Shown: positions 1-9,303, numbered from the stretch's first letter. The stretch: 64,000 nucleotides of DNA from Clostridia bacterium (GCA_017456145.1 JAFTJZ010000026.1:124001-188000), one strand, 5' to 3'. Notes: generated from the sequence alone by a model not told the origin. A program made the numbers and translations.

Positions 1-1210
1 AAGCAGCACCCGAGTTGATCAGGTGAATAAAGCCGTCAGCCTCGGCAGCCTTGCCCTCAATGGCGTAGCCCGTCGCGCGTTTGACCGCCTCACCAGACCA
101 ATAGGTGCGAACGTCTGCAAAGATCTGTGCACGGTTGGTCAGAAGTTTCATGAACATCATGCCGATGCCGTTGAGCGTGTCGTTCTCAGTCGCAAGAATA
201 TAAGGCTCGCGCGCACCGTTCCAGTCAAAGGACGTGTTGAGAATCGATTCGCCGAAGTCGCAGTTGGGATAGAAGTCGGTCCACTGTCTTTGACCTTGGA
301 AACCTGCGGCAAGGGCGTTGTGACCGACCGCCTCCTCCTCGCAGCCCGCGGGGAGATTTTTGTTTCCGTTCATCAGATCCTTAATAATGACCGCCATCAG
401 AACGCAGAACTCAAAATCCTTCTTCTTTTGCTCCTCGCTCTTTTGCAGCTCGGGGGGATTCTTGTCAAAGCCGAGCTTGCAGACGCGGCTTGCCCACTGC
501 AATGCACGGGCGTATTCCTCCTCGTCGTAGATCTTTTCTGTCATGCGGCGGATGATCTCGACCTCATCCACGGATTCTACGCGCATTCCGAGATAATCCT
601 CAATAAAGTTGACGTCGATCTGGGAGCCGGCGATGCCCATGCAAAGAGAACCGATCTGCAGATACGATTTACCGCGCATGGTTGCGGCAGCGACGGCGGC
701 ACGACCGAAACGGAGAATCTTCTCCTGCACGTCCGCGGGAATGGAGGTGTCGCTCATGTCCTGCACGTCGTGCCCGTAGATGCCGAAGGCGGGAAGCCCT
801 TTCTGCGCGTGTGCAGCAAGGACGGCAGCAAGATAAACCGCGCCCGGGCGCTCGGTGCCGTTAAAGCCCCAGACCCCCTTGATGGTGTGAGAATCCATAT
901 CCATGGTCTCAGAGCCGTAGCACCAACAGGGTGTGACGGTCAGCGTGATCTCCACGCCCTCCCGACGGAATTTTTCTGCGCAGGCAGCTGCCTCGGCTAC
1001 GCGACCGATGGTCGTGTCTGCGATGACGACGCGAACGGGCTCGCCGTTGGAGTAGCGTAAATTTTCGGTGAGCAGCTTGGCGGCACTTTTTGCCATATTC
1101 ATGGTCTGCTCCTCAAGGGATTCGCGTACACGGAGCGCACCGCGACGCCCATCGATGGTGGGGCGAATACCGATTACGGGATATTCACCGATCAATCTGC
1201 TGTTGGCCAT
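1..1210 (-). CDS. fucI: L-fucose isomerase, C-terminus cut by window edge
   Basis: FucI interconverts L-fucose and L-fuculose (and D-arabinose/D-ribulose) in the cytoplasm, the first step of fucose catabolism. About 403 residues are visible from an ATG at 1210 preceded by AAAGGAGGG. The translation follows E. coli FucI closely: [10 protein letters not shown] and [13 protein letters not shown] near the start, [30 protein letters not shown], then [11 protein letters not shown] and FADVRTYWS, which carry the catalytic Glu and Asp of the family. The C-terminal domain with the last metal-ligand His lies beyond the left edge. The gene diverges from an AraC regulator at 1373 and has its own TTGCAA-17-TATAAT promoter. 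No fuculokinase or aldolase gene is visible in the window. The identification is very secure; the gene is partial only because of the window. Confidence 0.96.
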   Translation of the reverse strand, partial: MANSRLIGEYPVIGIRPTIDGRRGALRVRESLEEQTMNMAKSAAKLLTENLRYSNGEPVRVVIADTTIGRVAEAAACAEKFRREGVEITLTVTPCWCYGSETMDMDSHTIKGVWGFNGTERPGAVYLAAVLAAHAQKGLPAFGIYGHDVQDMSDTSIPADVQEKILRFGRAAVAAATMRGKSYLQIGSLCMGIAGSQIDVNFIEDYLGMRVESVDEVEIIRRMTEKIYDEEEYARALQWASRVCKLGFDKNPPELQKSEEQKKKDFEFCVLMAVIIKDLMNGNKNLPAGCEEEAVGHNALAAGFQGQRQWTDFYPNCDFGESILNTSFDWNGAREPYILATENDTLNGIGMMFMKLLTNRAQIFADVRTYWSGEAVKRATGYAIEGKAAEADGFIHLINSGAA

Positions 1211-1278
1211 ATTATAGCCCTCCTTTGAAAATCTTTGCTTATTTTGCAGTGTTTTTACATTCGATCTGCAAAAATATC

Positions 1279-1307
1279 TTGACTTTATTATAAATATGCG
1301 TTACAAT
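1279..1307 (+). promoter_or_regulatory. promoter of the AraC-family gene
   Basis: TTGACT (1279-1284), a 17-bp spacer and TACAAT (1302-1307), about 65 bp before the start at 1373. It overlaps the fucI promoter on the other strand, so the two probably compete for polymerase. Confidence 0.75.
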
Positions 1308-1315
1308 ATTTGCAA
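1287..1315 (-). promoter_or_regulatory. fucI promoter
   Basis: On the minus strand there is a -35 TTGCAA (1310-1315), a 17-bp spacer and a -10 TATAAT (1287-1292), giving a leader of about 70 nt before fucI. It lies almost wholly on top of the opposite-strand promoter of the AraC gene. Confidence 0.7.
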
Positions 1316-1372
1316 TAAAGGAAATCCACAAAAAACTTAACAAACCACACATTTACGTGTCGGAGGTGCGAT

Positions 1373-2224
1373 ATGAGCGAGAAATTTATGAATGAAAACA
1401 GTATCGACAACATCATCGGTCAGCATAATTATGCAGTTGCATTTGCCGAGAGAAGGGATATCGGTGAGGAATGGAATCGCGTTGAATGGAACGTGCGGCA
1501 TCATCATATCGGGCTGCATCGACTGTATTTTCGCACGGATACCACGGGATGTCGTGCGGTGGTGCACCTGACAGATTGTGAGCTTGAGCTGCTGCCGGGA
1601 TATGTTTACTTTGTACCTGCCTACTCGGTGCGCCAGAGCGAGCTGGAGGGGGAAATGAGCAAGTATTACATTCATTTTCAGGCGGATTCTCTGATATTTG
1701 ATCTGTACCGCTATCTGTCCGGTAAATATTCTGTTCCTGCGGATCATATGACGGAGGCGCTGTTTCAAACGGTGATTCAAAATTATACGCGAAATTCTCC
1801 GGATGCCTTTATGCGTGTGCAGGGAGCGATGTCGCTGCTGTTATCATCGTTTTTTGCAGAGCCGTTTATTGATAGGAAAAATCTGGTCCGATTTGAGGGC
1901 GTGCTGCATTATATTCGCGCACATTTTCGGGAAAAGATCACCTTATCTGAGCTTTCCTCGCTGATGAACATCAGCACCATGTATTTTTCCAACTCCTTCA
2001 AATCCGCATTTCATATCAGTCCCAAGCAATATATTTTGAATATGCGGCTGACCGAGAGCCAGCGACTGCTTTTGCAGACCGACCTCTCTGTCAAAGAGAT
2101 CGCATATGCGGTCGGATTTGATAACGAAAACTATTTTTCGGAATTTTTCGCTGCCAAAATGGGGATGTCCGCACTCAAATTTCGCAATCGTGATCTGCCG
2201 CGGAGCATGGAATCTCTCCTTTGA
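1373..2224 (+). CDS. AraC-family transcriptional regulator
   Basis: 283 aa, a typical length for an AraC-type activator. The N-terminal part (about 1-160) resembles a cupin-like sensing domain, with HHH near residue 43 and a stretch ending LPGYVYFVPAYSV that recalls sugar-sensing AraC proteins. The C-terminal part (about 175-275) is the double helix-turn-helix: ITLSELSSLMNIS followed by LSVKEIAYAVGFDNENYFS, the usual AraC signature. The start has a GGAGGTG ribosome binding site. It diverges from fucI and shares an overlapping promoter region, so control of fucI or of a nearby sugar operon is the simplest inference; the ligand cannot be read from sequence. Confidence 0.9.
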   Translation: MSEKFMNENSIDNIIGQHNYAVAFAERRDIGEEWNRVEWNVRHHHIGLHRLYFRTDTTGCRAVVHLTDCELELLPGYVYFVPAYSVRQSELEGEMSKYYIHFQADSLIFDLYRYLSGKYSVPADHMTEALFQTVIQNYTRNSPDAFMRVQGAMSLLLSSFFAEPFIDRKNLVRFEGVLHYIRAHFREKITLSELSSLMNISTMYFSNSFKSAFHISPKQYILNMRLTESQRLLLQTDLSVKEIAYAVGFDNENYFSEFFAAKMGMSALKFRNRDLPRSMESLL

Positions 2225-2351
2225 GTCTGTTTTTGATTACACTTTATTGATCGAATGTGGCGAAGATAATATTTTCAAATAAAATCAACCAATGGTTTAA
2301 TGGAACTCGCAAAACTGTAGAGAAAATACGGTAAAAATAAATGAAAGTGTG

Positions 2352-2380
2352 TTGACAATAAGACCAAGTTGTGGTATAAT
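2352..2380 (+). promoter_or_regulatory. consensus promoter for the 2485 gene
   Basis: TTGACA (2352-2357), a 17-bp spacer and TATAAT (2375-2380), a perfect sigma-A promoter. The transcript starts near 2387 and enters two back-to-back hairpins (2387-2408 and 2417-2439) before the ribosome binding site. Confidence 0.85.
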
Positions 2381-2484
2381 GAAGTCGGTAAAGATGCGCA
2401 CCTTTACCAAGTGATCCGAGTGTATCAATGCTACACTCGAAATTTGCTGAAAACCGACAAACACCGAGGACAAGGAGATATTAC

Positions 2485-3099
2485 ATGCAAGACCATTATG
2501 AAAAGCAACAAGACGAATATTATCGCCTGAAAAAGGAAAAAGACAAGAAAAAGCGTATGATTCTGAGCAATCTGGGAAAAAGCTTTCTCACCTTTTTGTT
2601 AGGAAACGCATTTGTATTTTTGATCTACACGATGTTTATCTCAAAGCTGGTCAGTGAAAAGCTGCGCGGGGGAGATGACGTCAGCTCGCTGGTTTGCGGC
2701 TATTCCATCATTGCGCAGGTCGTTGTGCTTGCGATCATCGCGCTGATCTCCTATTCCAAGAACGAGGACGAGCGGCGTGCATTGACACACGCATCAAGAG
2801 AAGAAGGCTTTGTACACGCAGCGTATTATTTGAGCACGTGGAAACGGTTTGGCTGGATGCTGCCCACGGCCTATCTTGCCATGCAGATTCCGTTTATACC
2901 TTATTACGCGTTGCTTGGATATTATTATGAGGCGGAAACCTTGTTTGCTCATTTCTACATCCCGCAGCTGTTTTTCTGTGAGCTGACGCAAAGCGGCTTT
3001 TTCGGTTGTATCCTCAATACCGTCCTGTTGGCTCTCATGTGGGGAATTGTCATGTACGCAATACAGCGTATCTGGTTGCGTGAACGCATCCGTACATAA
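2485..3099 (+). CDS. integral membrane protein of unknown function
   Basis: About 204 aa, starting at the ATG at 2485, which follows AAGGAGATATTAC; an upstream in-frame ATG at 2428 lies inside a leader hairpin and has no ribosome binding site. The first 30 residues are very charged and lysine-rich (DHYEKQQDEYYRLKKEKDKKK), followed by four likely membrane segments (about 33-52, 75-95, 130-150 and 175-195). I do not recognise the family. The next gene starts 10 bp downstream and is also a membrane protein, so the two are probably co-transcribed from the strong promoter at 2352. It may be a small envelope or stress-associated complex, but no function can be assigned. Confidence 0.75.
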   Translation: MQDHYEKQQDEYYRLKKEKDKKKRMILSNLGKSFLTFLLGNAFVFLIYTMFISKLVSEKLRGGDDVSSLVCGYSIIAQVVVLAIIALISYSKNEDERRALTHASREEGFVHAAYYLSTWKRFGWMLPTAYLAMQIPFIPYYALLGYYYEAETLFAHFYIPQLFFCELTQSGFFGCILNTVLLALMWGIVMYAIQRIWLRERIRT

Positions 3100-3109
3100 G
3101 GAAGGTACC

Positions 3110-3754
3110 ATGAGATTACGTGATGATCTGGTTGTCGATATCCGACGGGATGTCAAGGCTGCCGCGCTGCGTGCGCTGCGACGTGATGCTTGCAAGGTGC
3201 TCTTGTGGTGGGCGACCGTACCGACACTGTTCTACTTTGCGACGCAGGAAAACAAATATCTGAGCCCGGAGAATCGATTTCCTCTTTATGTTGCAATCAT
3301 GCTGATTTTGTTTGTTATTCCGCTGATCCGCAATACAATGTGGCGATACGTTTTGTGTATGTCTGACTTGAGAGGTACGGTAATAAGCAAGCGGATACGG
3401 GCGCAAAGAGTGGCAAGGACCGACCGAAATGTCGGATATGTCAACAGTGGAGGAGACATGGTAGCCGTCAACGTCATCGACGTTATCGTAAATAAGAAGA
3501 ACGGCGGGACCACAAGCGTGACGATGCTTGGTAACCATCTTTTTTCGGTGGGGCAGAGCTACTATGTGGAGGGTGACGAGGTCGAGCGCTTTGCGGGCGC
3601 GAAATATCTCTACAATTGCAATGCAGAAAGACGCTTAGATCGCCCTTTTTGCCTTTACTGCGGGCATCTCGGTGCGCCTAACGAGAGCAAATGCACCGAC
3701 TGCGGATGCACGTTGTTAAGCACTAATCTTGCAAATCAAGAAGAATCAACGTAA
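3110..3754 (+). CDS. membrane protein with C-terminal zinc ribbon
   Basis: About 214 aa from the ATG at 3110 (AAGGAAGGTACC before it); the reading frame opens earlier inside the previous gene, but that part is shadow. Two membrane segments lie near residues 30-50 and 60-80. A soluble region of about 120 residues follows, and the end carries CLYCG and CTDCG pairs separated by about 13 residues, a zinc-ribbon knuckle common in clostridial membrane proteins. It is paired with the membrane protein 10 bp upstream and closed by a strong terminator at 3758. The function is unknown; sensing or scaffolding at the membrane is a guess. Confidence 0.75.
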   Translation: MRLRDDLVVDIRRDVKAAALRALRRDACKVLLWWATVPTLFYFATQENKYLSPENRFPLYVAIMLILFVIPLIRNTMWRYVLCMSDLRGTVISKRIRAQRVARTDRNVGYVNSGGDMVAVNVIDVIVNKKNGGTTSVTMLGNHLFSVGQSYYVEGDEVERFAGAKYLYNCNAERRLDRPFCLYCGHLGAPNESKCTDCGCTLLSTNLANQEEST

Positions 3755-3757
3755 AAT

Positions 3758-3795
3758 AAGAGCCCGATTAGCATTGCCGATCGGGCTCTTGCTTA
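3758..3795 (+). terminator. rho-independent terminator
   Basis: An 11-bp stem (3758-3768 with 3780-3790, AAGAGCCCGAT and its complement) around an 11-nt loop, running into a T-rich stretch. It closes the two-gene membrane operon. Confidence 0.85.
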
Positions 3796-3823
3796 CTTTA
3801 AGGAAATCTTAAGGTATAAATAC

Positions 3824-3852
3824 TTGAAAAACGATTAGCGATATGATACAAT
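3824..3852 (+). promoter_or_regulatory. promoter of the glycosyltransferase gene
   Basis: TTGAAA (3824-3829), a 17-bp spacer and TACAAT (3847-3852), 30 bp before the start codon at 3882. Confidence 0.75.
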
Positions 3853-3881
3853 ATGCATAATCAATTGTAGGGGGGATGATC

Positions 3882-5162
3882 ATGGGCGAAACACTTTTGC
3901 GCGCGGTGAGCATTGTTTGCGAGGTCGCGGCGACCGTGCTGATGCTGCTTTACGCTTATCGCGCGCTTTATGTGGTGATCGGGCTGTTTACCACCAGAAA
4001 ATTCGCGCCGGCAAAAAAATATCACCGTTATGGGATTGTGATCGCAGCGCGAAACGAGGAGGCAGTCATCGGCTCGCTGCTTGACAGTATCGCTGCGCAG
4101 GAGTATCCCGCCGAGCTTTTGAAGGTCTTTGTTGTTGCCGATAATTGTGATCCCGATGATCGTACCGCTGCCATAGCCCGAGAAAAGGGCGCTGTCTGCT
4201 ATGAGCGGCAGGACACGCAACACAGAACCAAGGGATATGCGCTGGAATTTTTATTTGATTGTATTGCACGGGACTACGGCGTTGATGCTTGTGACGGCTA
4301 TTTTGTATTTGATGCAGACAATCTGCTCGCGCCGGATTATATTGCCCGCATGAACGATGCCGTCGATGCAGGAGAAAAGATCATTACCTCTTGCCGTAAT
4401 ACCCGCAATTTCGGCGATAATGCCATTTCATTTTCATACGGTGTTCACTGGTTCGGCACGGTGCGTGCCGAACACCGTGCCCGCTCGCTGTTGCGCCTGT
4501 CCACTCGCTTGCAGGGAACGGGGTATTATTTTACATCAGAGCTGGTTAAGGACGGCTGGCATTACACCTCGTTGACCGAGGATCGTTATCTGACCGCAGA
4601 CGCAGTGCTGCGGGGGTATCATATTTCTTATAATGACGCGGCGATGTTTTTTGATGAGCAACCGACCACGATGTCGGTCGTCATGCGGCAGCGGCTGCGC
4701 TGGGCAAAGGGGAATCTTCACGCCTTTGCCGACACGGGATGGCGGCTATTTAAGGGAATCTTCAACGGGCGCGGGTTTGTAAGCTACGATATTTTTATGA
4801 CCGTGCTGCCCGAATCTTTGATCCTTTTGGTCAAGGATATCCTTGCATTTGCAGCAAGTCTGGGGCTTTTGCTGCTCGGAAACATGACACAACAGGCGCT
4901 GCAGGAGTTTGTTTTTACGCTGGGGCTGGGGGCTATCGGCGGATATCTCGGTAAGGTCGTTTACCCTCTGTACATCATGTTCATTGAACGCAGACGCTTA
5001 CCAAAATTTGCATTTTGGAAAAAGATCACAGGGAGCTTATTGTGGTTTGTCTTTCCATTGATCGGTACGGTCACCATGGTATTTGCGCTCTTTTGCCGTG
5101 TTGAGTGGAAACCCATCCCACACAAATCCACCGCACGACCTGATCTTGAGATCGAAAAGTGA
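3882..5162 (+). CDS. processive family 2 glycosyltransferase, membrane-bound
   Basis: 426 aa. It transfers a sugar from a nucleotide sugar to a growing polysaccharide at the inner face of the membrane. Visible features are an N-terminal membrane segment (about 10-36), a GT-A fold with DNCDPDD near 87, the metal-binding DAD at 144-146, the catalytic TED at 232-234 and QRLRW at 270-274, the D,D,D,QxxRW pattern of processive enzymes such as hyaluronan, cellulose and poly-GlcNAc synthases. Several C-terminal membrane helices follow (about 305-415). The ATG at 3882 is chosen over 3876 because AGGGGGG directly abuts 3876. It stands alone between its own promoter and a terminator hairpin. The polymer is unknown. 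Confidence 0.88.
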   Translation: MGETLLRAVSIVCEVAATVLMLLYAYRALYVVIGLFTTRKFAPAKKYHRYGIVIAARNEEAVIGSLLDSIAAQEYPAELLKVFVVADNCDPDDRTAAIAREKGAVCYERQDTQHRTKGYALEFLFDCIARDYGVDACDGYFVFDADNLLAPDYIARMNDAVDAGEKIITSCRNTRNFGDNAISFSYGVHWFGTVRAEHRARSLLRLSTRLQGTGYYFTSELVKDGWHYTSLTEDRYLTADAVLRGYHISYNDAAMFFDEQPTTMSVVMRQRLRWAKGNLHAFADTGWRLFKGIFNGRGFVSYDIFMTVLPESLILLVKDILAFAASLGLLLLGNMTQQALQEFVFTLGLGAIGGYLGKVVYPLYIMFIERRRLPKFAFWKKITGSLLWFVFPLIGTVTMVFALFCRVEWKPIPHKSTARPDLEIEK

Positions 5163-5260
5163 TGGGGTGTTATCGGGCCGAAGAATAATTGGAGCGTTGT
5201 CCCAAGCCGCAAAAACTCTTTGAAAAAAGGGCTTGTGACTTCTGAAAATGAAAATAATAT

Positions 5261-5311
5261 GGGCACAATCATGTAAGAACAAGACTCTCTTACACGATTG
5301 TGCCCAAGGTT
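5261..5311 (+). terminator. long terminator hairpin
   Basis: An 18-bp stem with a single mismatch (5261-5278 with 5288-5305; arms start GGGCACAATC and end GATTGTGCCC) followed by AAGGTTTTT. It ends the glycosyltransferase transcript and faces the convergent alpha-galactosidase gene, so it may work both ways. Confidence 0.75.
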
Positions 5312-5375
5312 TTTGGAAAGGCTCGGAGGACTTTTCGGAAATTCTCCGAGAAGGTGTGGGGCGGTGCCCTACAAT

Positions 5376-7352
5376 TTAATATTCGTAGAACAAGATCAAG
5401 CCGGTGCGGATGGGGAGAGTGACGGTAAAGCCTGCGCGGAGCTGATCAGCGGTGAGGATGCGGGTATTGCCCGTTTCACGGTCGACCATGGTATACGTCG
5501 CGCCCTGATGGATGCAAGGGAGCTTGACAAGGAAGGTATCCTCGGGAGTTTGTGTATTTCGAATGACCTGTACAAAGCCGCGGCGGGTAGTCGGCTCGTC
5601 AAACTGCATAGCGTAAAAATCCTTGGGATCGCAGCGGCACTCGGTCATCGGGAAATAGTCTCCGGTCAACTCAAGCTCGGCTGCTGCGCGCCAGATCGGA
5701 ACCATTTGACGCGCCTGCTCGTACATGGTCTCGGTCTCCTTGTAATGCAGCATTTCCGTCATTGCGGGTGTGAGCGCACAGTGATAAGCATATTTATCGG
5801 TGGGTCTGCCGCCGCCCACGTATGAGCCGTCAGCAGCATTGTCCCAGTTCATGTTGTGCGCACGGAAATAGGGAATCCACTCAAACATTTCGCGATGCTG
5901 CTTTTGCTTGATGGGGTGCTTGCCATAACCAACGTCCGTGTAGTGCAGTGTGACCGCACGGCGCATCGTTTCCAGATCATTGCGACGGCCACCGCTGGCA
6001 CAGGAGTCGATCCAAAGACCGGGATTACGCAAAACCAACGCATCCCAATATGCGAGATATCCCTGCGCGTGAGCATTTTCCAGTATACCAATGCGGTCAG
6101 GCGCCTCGTTTTGGGCCCAGATGGGAGCGGGATCGAAGTTGAAATCCTGACGATAGAGGTGAACGTGAGACTCTTTGATCAGAGCGTCAACGTGCTCGAT
6201 CAGCCAATGCAGCGCCTCGAGATTGGCGAGGTTGAGCAGGCGGTCACCGTCGGGGTTGCCGTCAGCATCGCGATGATAAAGCAGCCAGTCGGCATGCTCG
6301 CGCTCCAGCCATTCGCCGTCGCGTACACGCTCGGGCTCAAACCACAAAAGCAGCTGGACGTCATGCTCCTCGCAAGCCTTGCCGATCGGGGTAAGTCCGT
6401 TGGGGAAACGTGTAGGATCGGGTGTCCACAAGCCTGTGCGCGTCCAATCGTAGTTGCACGGATACCAGCCGGCATCGACCCACCAGATGTCGGGCTTGAC
6501 ACCGCGGCGGACATATTCCTCCAGCGCCTCGATCTGGTTGCTCTCGCTGGCCCCCGTAAATTCCGGCTTATCCTCCGCCATGAAATGATGCATACAGAGC
6601 TTTGGAGGAACGGGCTGTCCGTTTTCACGGGGAAGAATGTGCTTAAAATACCAGGATCTCCAAAGGTTAATACCGCGCCAAGGAGCATCTGCGCTGGTGT
6701 AAATCATCAAATTGAGGCGAGGGGTGCGATATGTCTCTCCGCTGTGCAGCACCGTGTGGCAGCGATCCTGCCCGCAGGTGAAGACGACACCGCCCTCGGT
6801 GGGATCGATTCGAGCCGCCCACTTGGTCGGCCAGCCGATGGCTGCACGGATCTCGCAATCCGCACCGTGCAGTGTCATATAAGGAAATGCTCCTTGGCAA
6901 GAGGTGCCCGAAAAGGGGGTTTTGTAAATGCTGTGATCTACTGACTCGGTCGTGAAATGATAACCATCCTCGCCGCAGGTGTCCCCGTTTCCGTGCTCCA
7001 ATACGGGGGAAGGGCAGCCAAGGGCACCACCGATCTGTACCTCGGAGAGAACTGGTGTGTCGAACTGTCCTCGATTACTGAGCCAAGCGACCCACTCGGT
7101 GACAGGAAAATCACGATACTCCAGATATTCCACGCGGATATGCAGACCGTCGGCATTTTCTCCCTCGATGATGCACTGCTTGACGTTGGTGTTCAAAAGA
7201 CGAGTGGCAACGGTGGGAGAAAATTCCTCAGGTATACCGCAGATCATACGATCGCCAAGGCGGAAATGCAGCGGGATGGCGGCGGGCGTTGTAAAGGGGA
7301 GAATGCGGTCCAGAAGAGCCATGTCGGCTTTGGTAATGCGATAATTGCTCAT
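5376..7352 (-). CDS. alpha-galactosidase, glycoside hydrolase family 36
   Basis: 658 aa, with no signal peptide, so probably cytoplasmic. It removes terminal alpha-1,6-galactose from raffinose-type sugars, galactomannan fragments or host glycans. Domain order fits GH36: an N-terminal beta-sandwich (to about 240), then a (beta/alpha)8 barrel with WWVDAGWY (about 290-297), LLWFEPERV (about 335-343), the nucleophile region LYRQDFNFDP with Asp403, and SCASGGRRNDLE with the acid/base Asp459. Both catalytic aspartates are present. It lies 43 bp downstream of an EamA transporter gene in the same direction, so the two form an operon driven from 8363-8391. It is slightly shorter than the tetrameric 730-aa GH36 enzymes. 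Confidence 0.93.
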   Translation of the reverse strand: MSNYRITKADMALLDRILPFTTPAAIPLHFRLGDRMICGIPEEFSPTVATRLLNTNVKQCIIEGENADGLHIRVEYLEYRDFPVTEWVAWLSNRGQFDTPVLSEVQIGGALGCPSPVLEHGNGDTCGEDGYHFTTESVDHSIYKTPFSGTSCQGAFPYMTLHGADCEIRAAIGWPTKWAARIDPTEGGVVFTCGQDRCHTVLHSGETYRTPRLNLMIYTSADAPWRGINLWRSWYFKHILPRENGQPVPPKLCMHHFMAEDKPEFTGASESNQIEALEEYVRRGVKPDIWWVDAGWYPCNYDWTRTGLWTPDPTRFPNGLTPIGKACEEHDVQLLLWFEPERVRDGEWLEREHADWLLYHRDADGNPDGDRLLNLANLEALHWLIEHVDALIKESHVHLYRQDFNFDPAPIWAQNEAPDRIGILENAHAQGYLAYWDALVLRNPGLWIDSCASGGRRNDLETMRRAVTLHYTDVGYGKHPIKQKQHREMFEWIPYFRAHNMNWDNAADGSYVGGGRPTDKYAYHCALTPAMTEMLHYKETETMYEQARQMVPIWRAAAELELTGDYFPMTECRCDPKDFYAMQFDEPTTRRGFVQVIRNTQTPEDTFLVKLPCIHQGATYTMVDRETGNTRILTADQLRAGFTVTLPIRTGLILFYEY

Positions 7353-7395
7353 GGTCGAAATTCCTTTCTGTTATGTATTTGACATATTAAGGGGA

Positions 7396-8325
7396 TCAAA
7401 GGAAGAGGAAGGTGGATGCAAAGCATAACACGATGCCGATCGTCGCACGGCGAGAGAGCTTTTGCTTGAACAAGAGCAGCCCGGCGACAGCGGTCAGAAC
7501 GATGGTGCCACCTGTAACAAGAGGATAGAGCACGGTGGCGGGCAGATGGGATGCGCCGATCAGCTGCAAAAGGTAGGAAAGACCATCGACTGCAGCGCTG
7601 GCGACCATGATGCCGAAGATGGGCAGCTTGATTTTGACCGGGGCAGGGCGGCTCAGGGGCGGGAGCTTGCCGTCACGCAGACGGATGATAAGATAAACAA
7701 CCGAGAAGAAGATAACACGAATGATAGCCGTCAGCATGACAAACGTCTGAGGATTGACAGCCATGTCGACATTGGTATCCAGCTGGTGAATCTTGGAGGT
7801 GATGCTGGTCATGCCATTGAGGCAGAAAACGATAGCACAAAGGACAAAAAACATTGTGGAGGATTTTTTCTTCTCGCCATCCTCGCTCTTGTTGTCGTCA
7901 AGTCCCGAGAGGATGATCGAGACAACCATCAGAATCAACCCCAGCAAGCGAAGAATCGAAAATTCCTCATCCAGGAAAATAAGGCCATAGAAATAAGGCA
8001 GCATCATACCACCGAGCATCAGAAACAGCGTATAAACGGCGATATTCCCCATGGAAATGATCTTGAATCCGATCACGGAATAGCTGCCGCAGAAAAGTGC
8101 CAACAGTGCAGCCATCAAGATGGAGAAGGGCGTGATGGAGATAGAAAAGCCATTCATAAAACCGTTGATGAAAAAGAAGATGACGGCGGTGCAGGCGGCG
8201 GTGATGATGTTGAAGATCACGATCATGCGACTACCGCTGCCAACATGGTTCTGATAGATCTTGTTGAGGGAAAAGTTGACAGCAAGCCCGATCACAGCGA
8301 GCAGCACGAGAAAATAATAAAACAT
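7396..8325 (-). CDS. EamA/DMT superfamily transporter
   Basis: 309 aa made almost entirely of about ten hydrophobic helices arranged as two halves of five, the layout of drug/metabolite (EamA) transporters in the cytoplasmic membrane. The first helix begins at residue 2. A charged loop (DDNKSEDGEKKK, about 142-153) separates the two repeats. The ATG follows CGGAGGACATCTGTTC, and the promoter TTGACT-17-TAAAAT lies about 40 bp upstream. It is co-transcribed with the alpha-galactosidase, which suggests a sugar or its product as substrate, although family members carry very different solutes. Confidence 0.85.
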   Translation of the reverse strand: MFYYFLVLLAVIGLAVNFSLNKIYQNHVGSGSRMIVIFNIITAACTAVIFFFINGFMNGFSISITPFSILMAALLALFCGSYSVIGFKIISMGNIAVYTLFLMLGGMMLPYFYGLIFLDEEFSILRLLGLILMVVSIILSGLDDNKSEDGEKKKSSTMFFVLCAIVFCLNGMTSITSKIHQLDTNVDMAVNPQTFVMLTAIIRVIFFSVVYLIIRLRDGKLPPLSRPAPVKIKLPIFGIMVASAAVDGLSYLLQLIGASHLPATVLYPLVTGGTIVLTAVAGLLLFKQKLSRRATIGIVLCFASTFLFL

Positions 8326-8362
8326 GAACAGATGTCCTCCGTGTTGAAATAATGTTGCTGTA

Positions 8363-8391
8363 ATTTTATCATATGAACTCGCTTAAGTCAA
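8363..8391 (-). promoter_or_regulatory. promoter of transporter-alpha-galactosidase operon
   Basis: On the minus strand, TTGACT (8386-8391), a 17-bp spacer and TAAAAT (8363-8368), 38 bp upstream of the transporter start. Confidence 0.8.
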
Positions 8392-8430
8392 GGGATATTT
8401 GAAATTTTATATATGATTTTTTTATTGGCT

Positions 8431-8467
8431 GTTATATAAAAAGCTCCCCGATCTTACGGTCGGGGAG
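8431..8467 (-). terminator. spo0A terminator
   Basis: On the minus strand, the stem CTCCCCGA/TCGGGGAG (8460-8467 with 8444-8451) is followed by CTTTTTATAT, just after the spo0A stop codon. Confidence 0.85.
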
Positions 8468-8473
8468 GGAATG

Positions 8474-9259
8474 TCAATACAGCTTATATCGCAGTCGCAA
8501 ATTGTCTGCGATCATGGCGATAAATTCGGAATTGGTCGGTTTTCCGCGATTGTTCTGAATGGTATAACCGAAATAGGAATTGAGCGTGTCAACGTCACCG
8601 CGATCCCATGCGACCTCGATCGCATGGCGAATGGCTCTCTCGACCCGAGAGGTCGTCGTGGCGTATTTCTTGGCAACGCAGGGATACAGCACCTTGGTTA
8701 CGGAATTGATGATATCGCTGTCCTGCACGGTCATCAATATCGCCGTACGCAGGTATTGATAGCCCTTGATATGAGCGGGAACCCCGATTTGATGGATAAT
8801 TTTGGTGACTTGCGTTTCGATATCGGGAGTTTTTTCGTTCTCGGGGGAGGTGACGGCGTAGATCCCTGCGTCAGCACGCTTGGTGGCGATCTCCTCAATA
8901 TGTTCGCAAAGGCTCCCCATATGAATGGGCTTGAGCAAGCACATTTCTGCGCCTGCATTGGTGGCTTGAACGAAGATATTTTCGTTGGAGACTGTGGACA
9001 TCATGACGATCGCGGGGGTGCGGTCCGGGGAGAAGTCCATATTCTGAACCGAGCGCAGTACGCCGATGCCGTCCATTTTCGACAGCCAAACGTCCATTAG
9101 AATAATGTCGGGGTGATTTCGTGTGATGCGGGAGAGCGCCTCCTCTCCATTGGATGCCTCTTCAATGTGGCGGTAGCCTGCGCGGGCAAGGCCCTCGCGG
9201 AGTGTTGCGCGTTGGGATTGACTTTCGTCGGCAATGAGTATGCGGGTGGTATATTCCAT
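8474..9259 (-). CDS. spo0A: sporulation response regulator Spo0A
   Basis: 261 aa. Spo0A is the phosphorelay-controlled master regulator that commits cells to sporulation. The receiver domain (1-125) has the acidic pair at 11-12, the phospho-acceptor Asp56 in IILMDVWL and Lys110 in LLKP. After a linker, the DNA-binding effector domain (about 150-261) carries [12 protein letters not shown] and ends with the family hallmark [18 protein letters not shown]. The ATG is preceded by CGGAGGACATAACTC, with a TTGATT-17-TAAAAT promoter upstream. It has its own terminator and is monocistronic here; spoIVB, often its upstream neighbour in Firmicutes, is absent. Confidence 0.97.
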   Translation of the reverse strand: MEYTTRILIADESQSQRATLREGLARAGYRHIEEASNGEEALSRITRNHPDIILMDVWLSKMDGIGVLRSVQNMDFSPDRTPAIVMMSTVSNENIFVQATNAGAEMCLLKPIHMGSLCEHIEEIATKRADAGIYAVTSPENEKTPDIETQVTKIIHQIGVPAHIKGYQYLRTAILMTVQDSDIINSVTKVLYPCVAKKYATTTSRVERAIRHAIEVAWDRGDVDTLNSYFGYTIQNNRGKPTNSEFIAMIADNLRLRYKLY

Positions 9260-9303
9260 GAGTTATGTCCTCCGTTCCATGGTGGTGAATTTTTGACACC
9301 CTT

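Noticed and set aside
23-1060. 345-codon rightward open frame at the left edge
   Set aside because: Antisense to fucI, whose translation matches the L-fucose isomerase family over its whole visible length.
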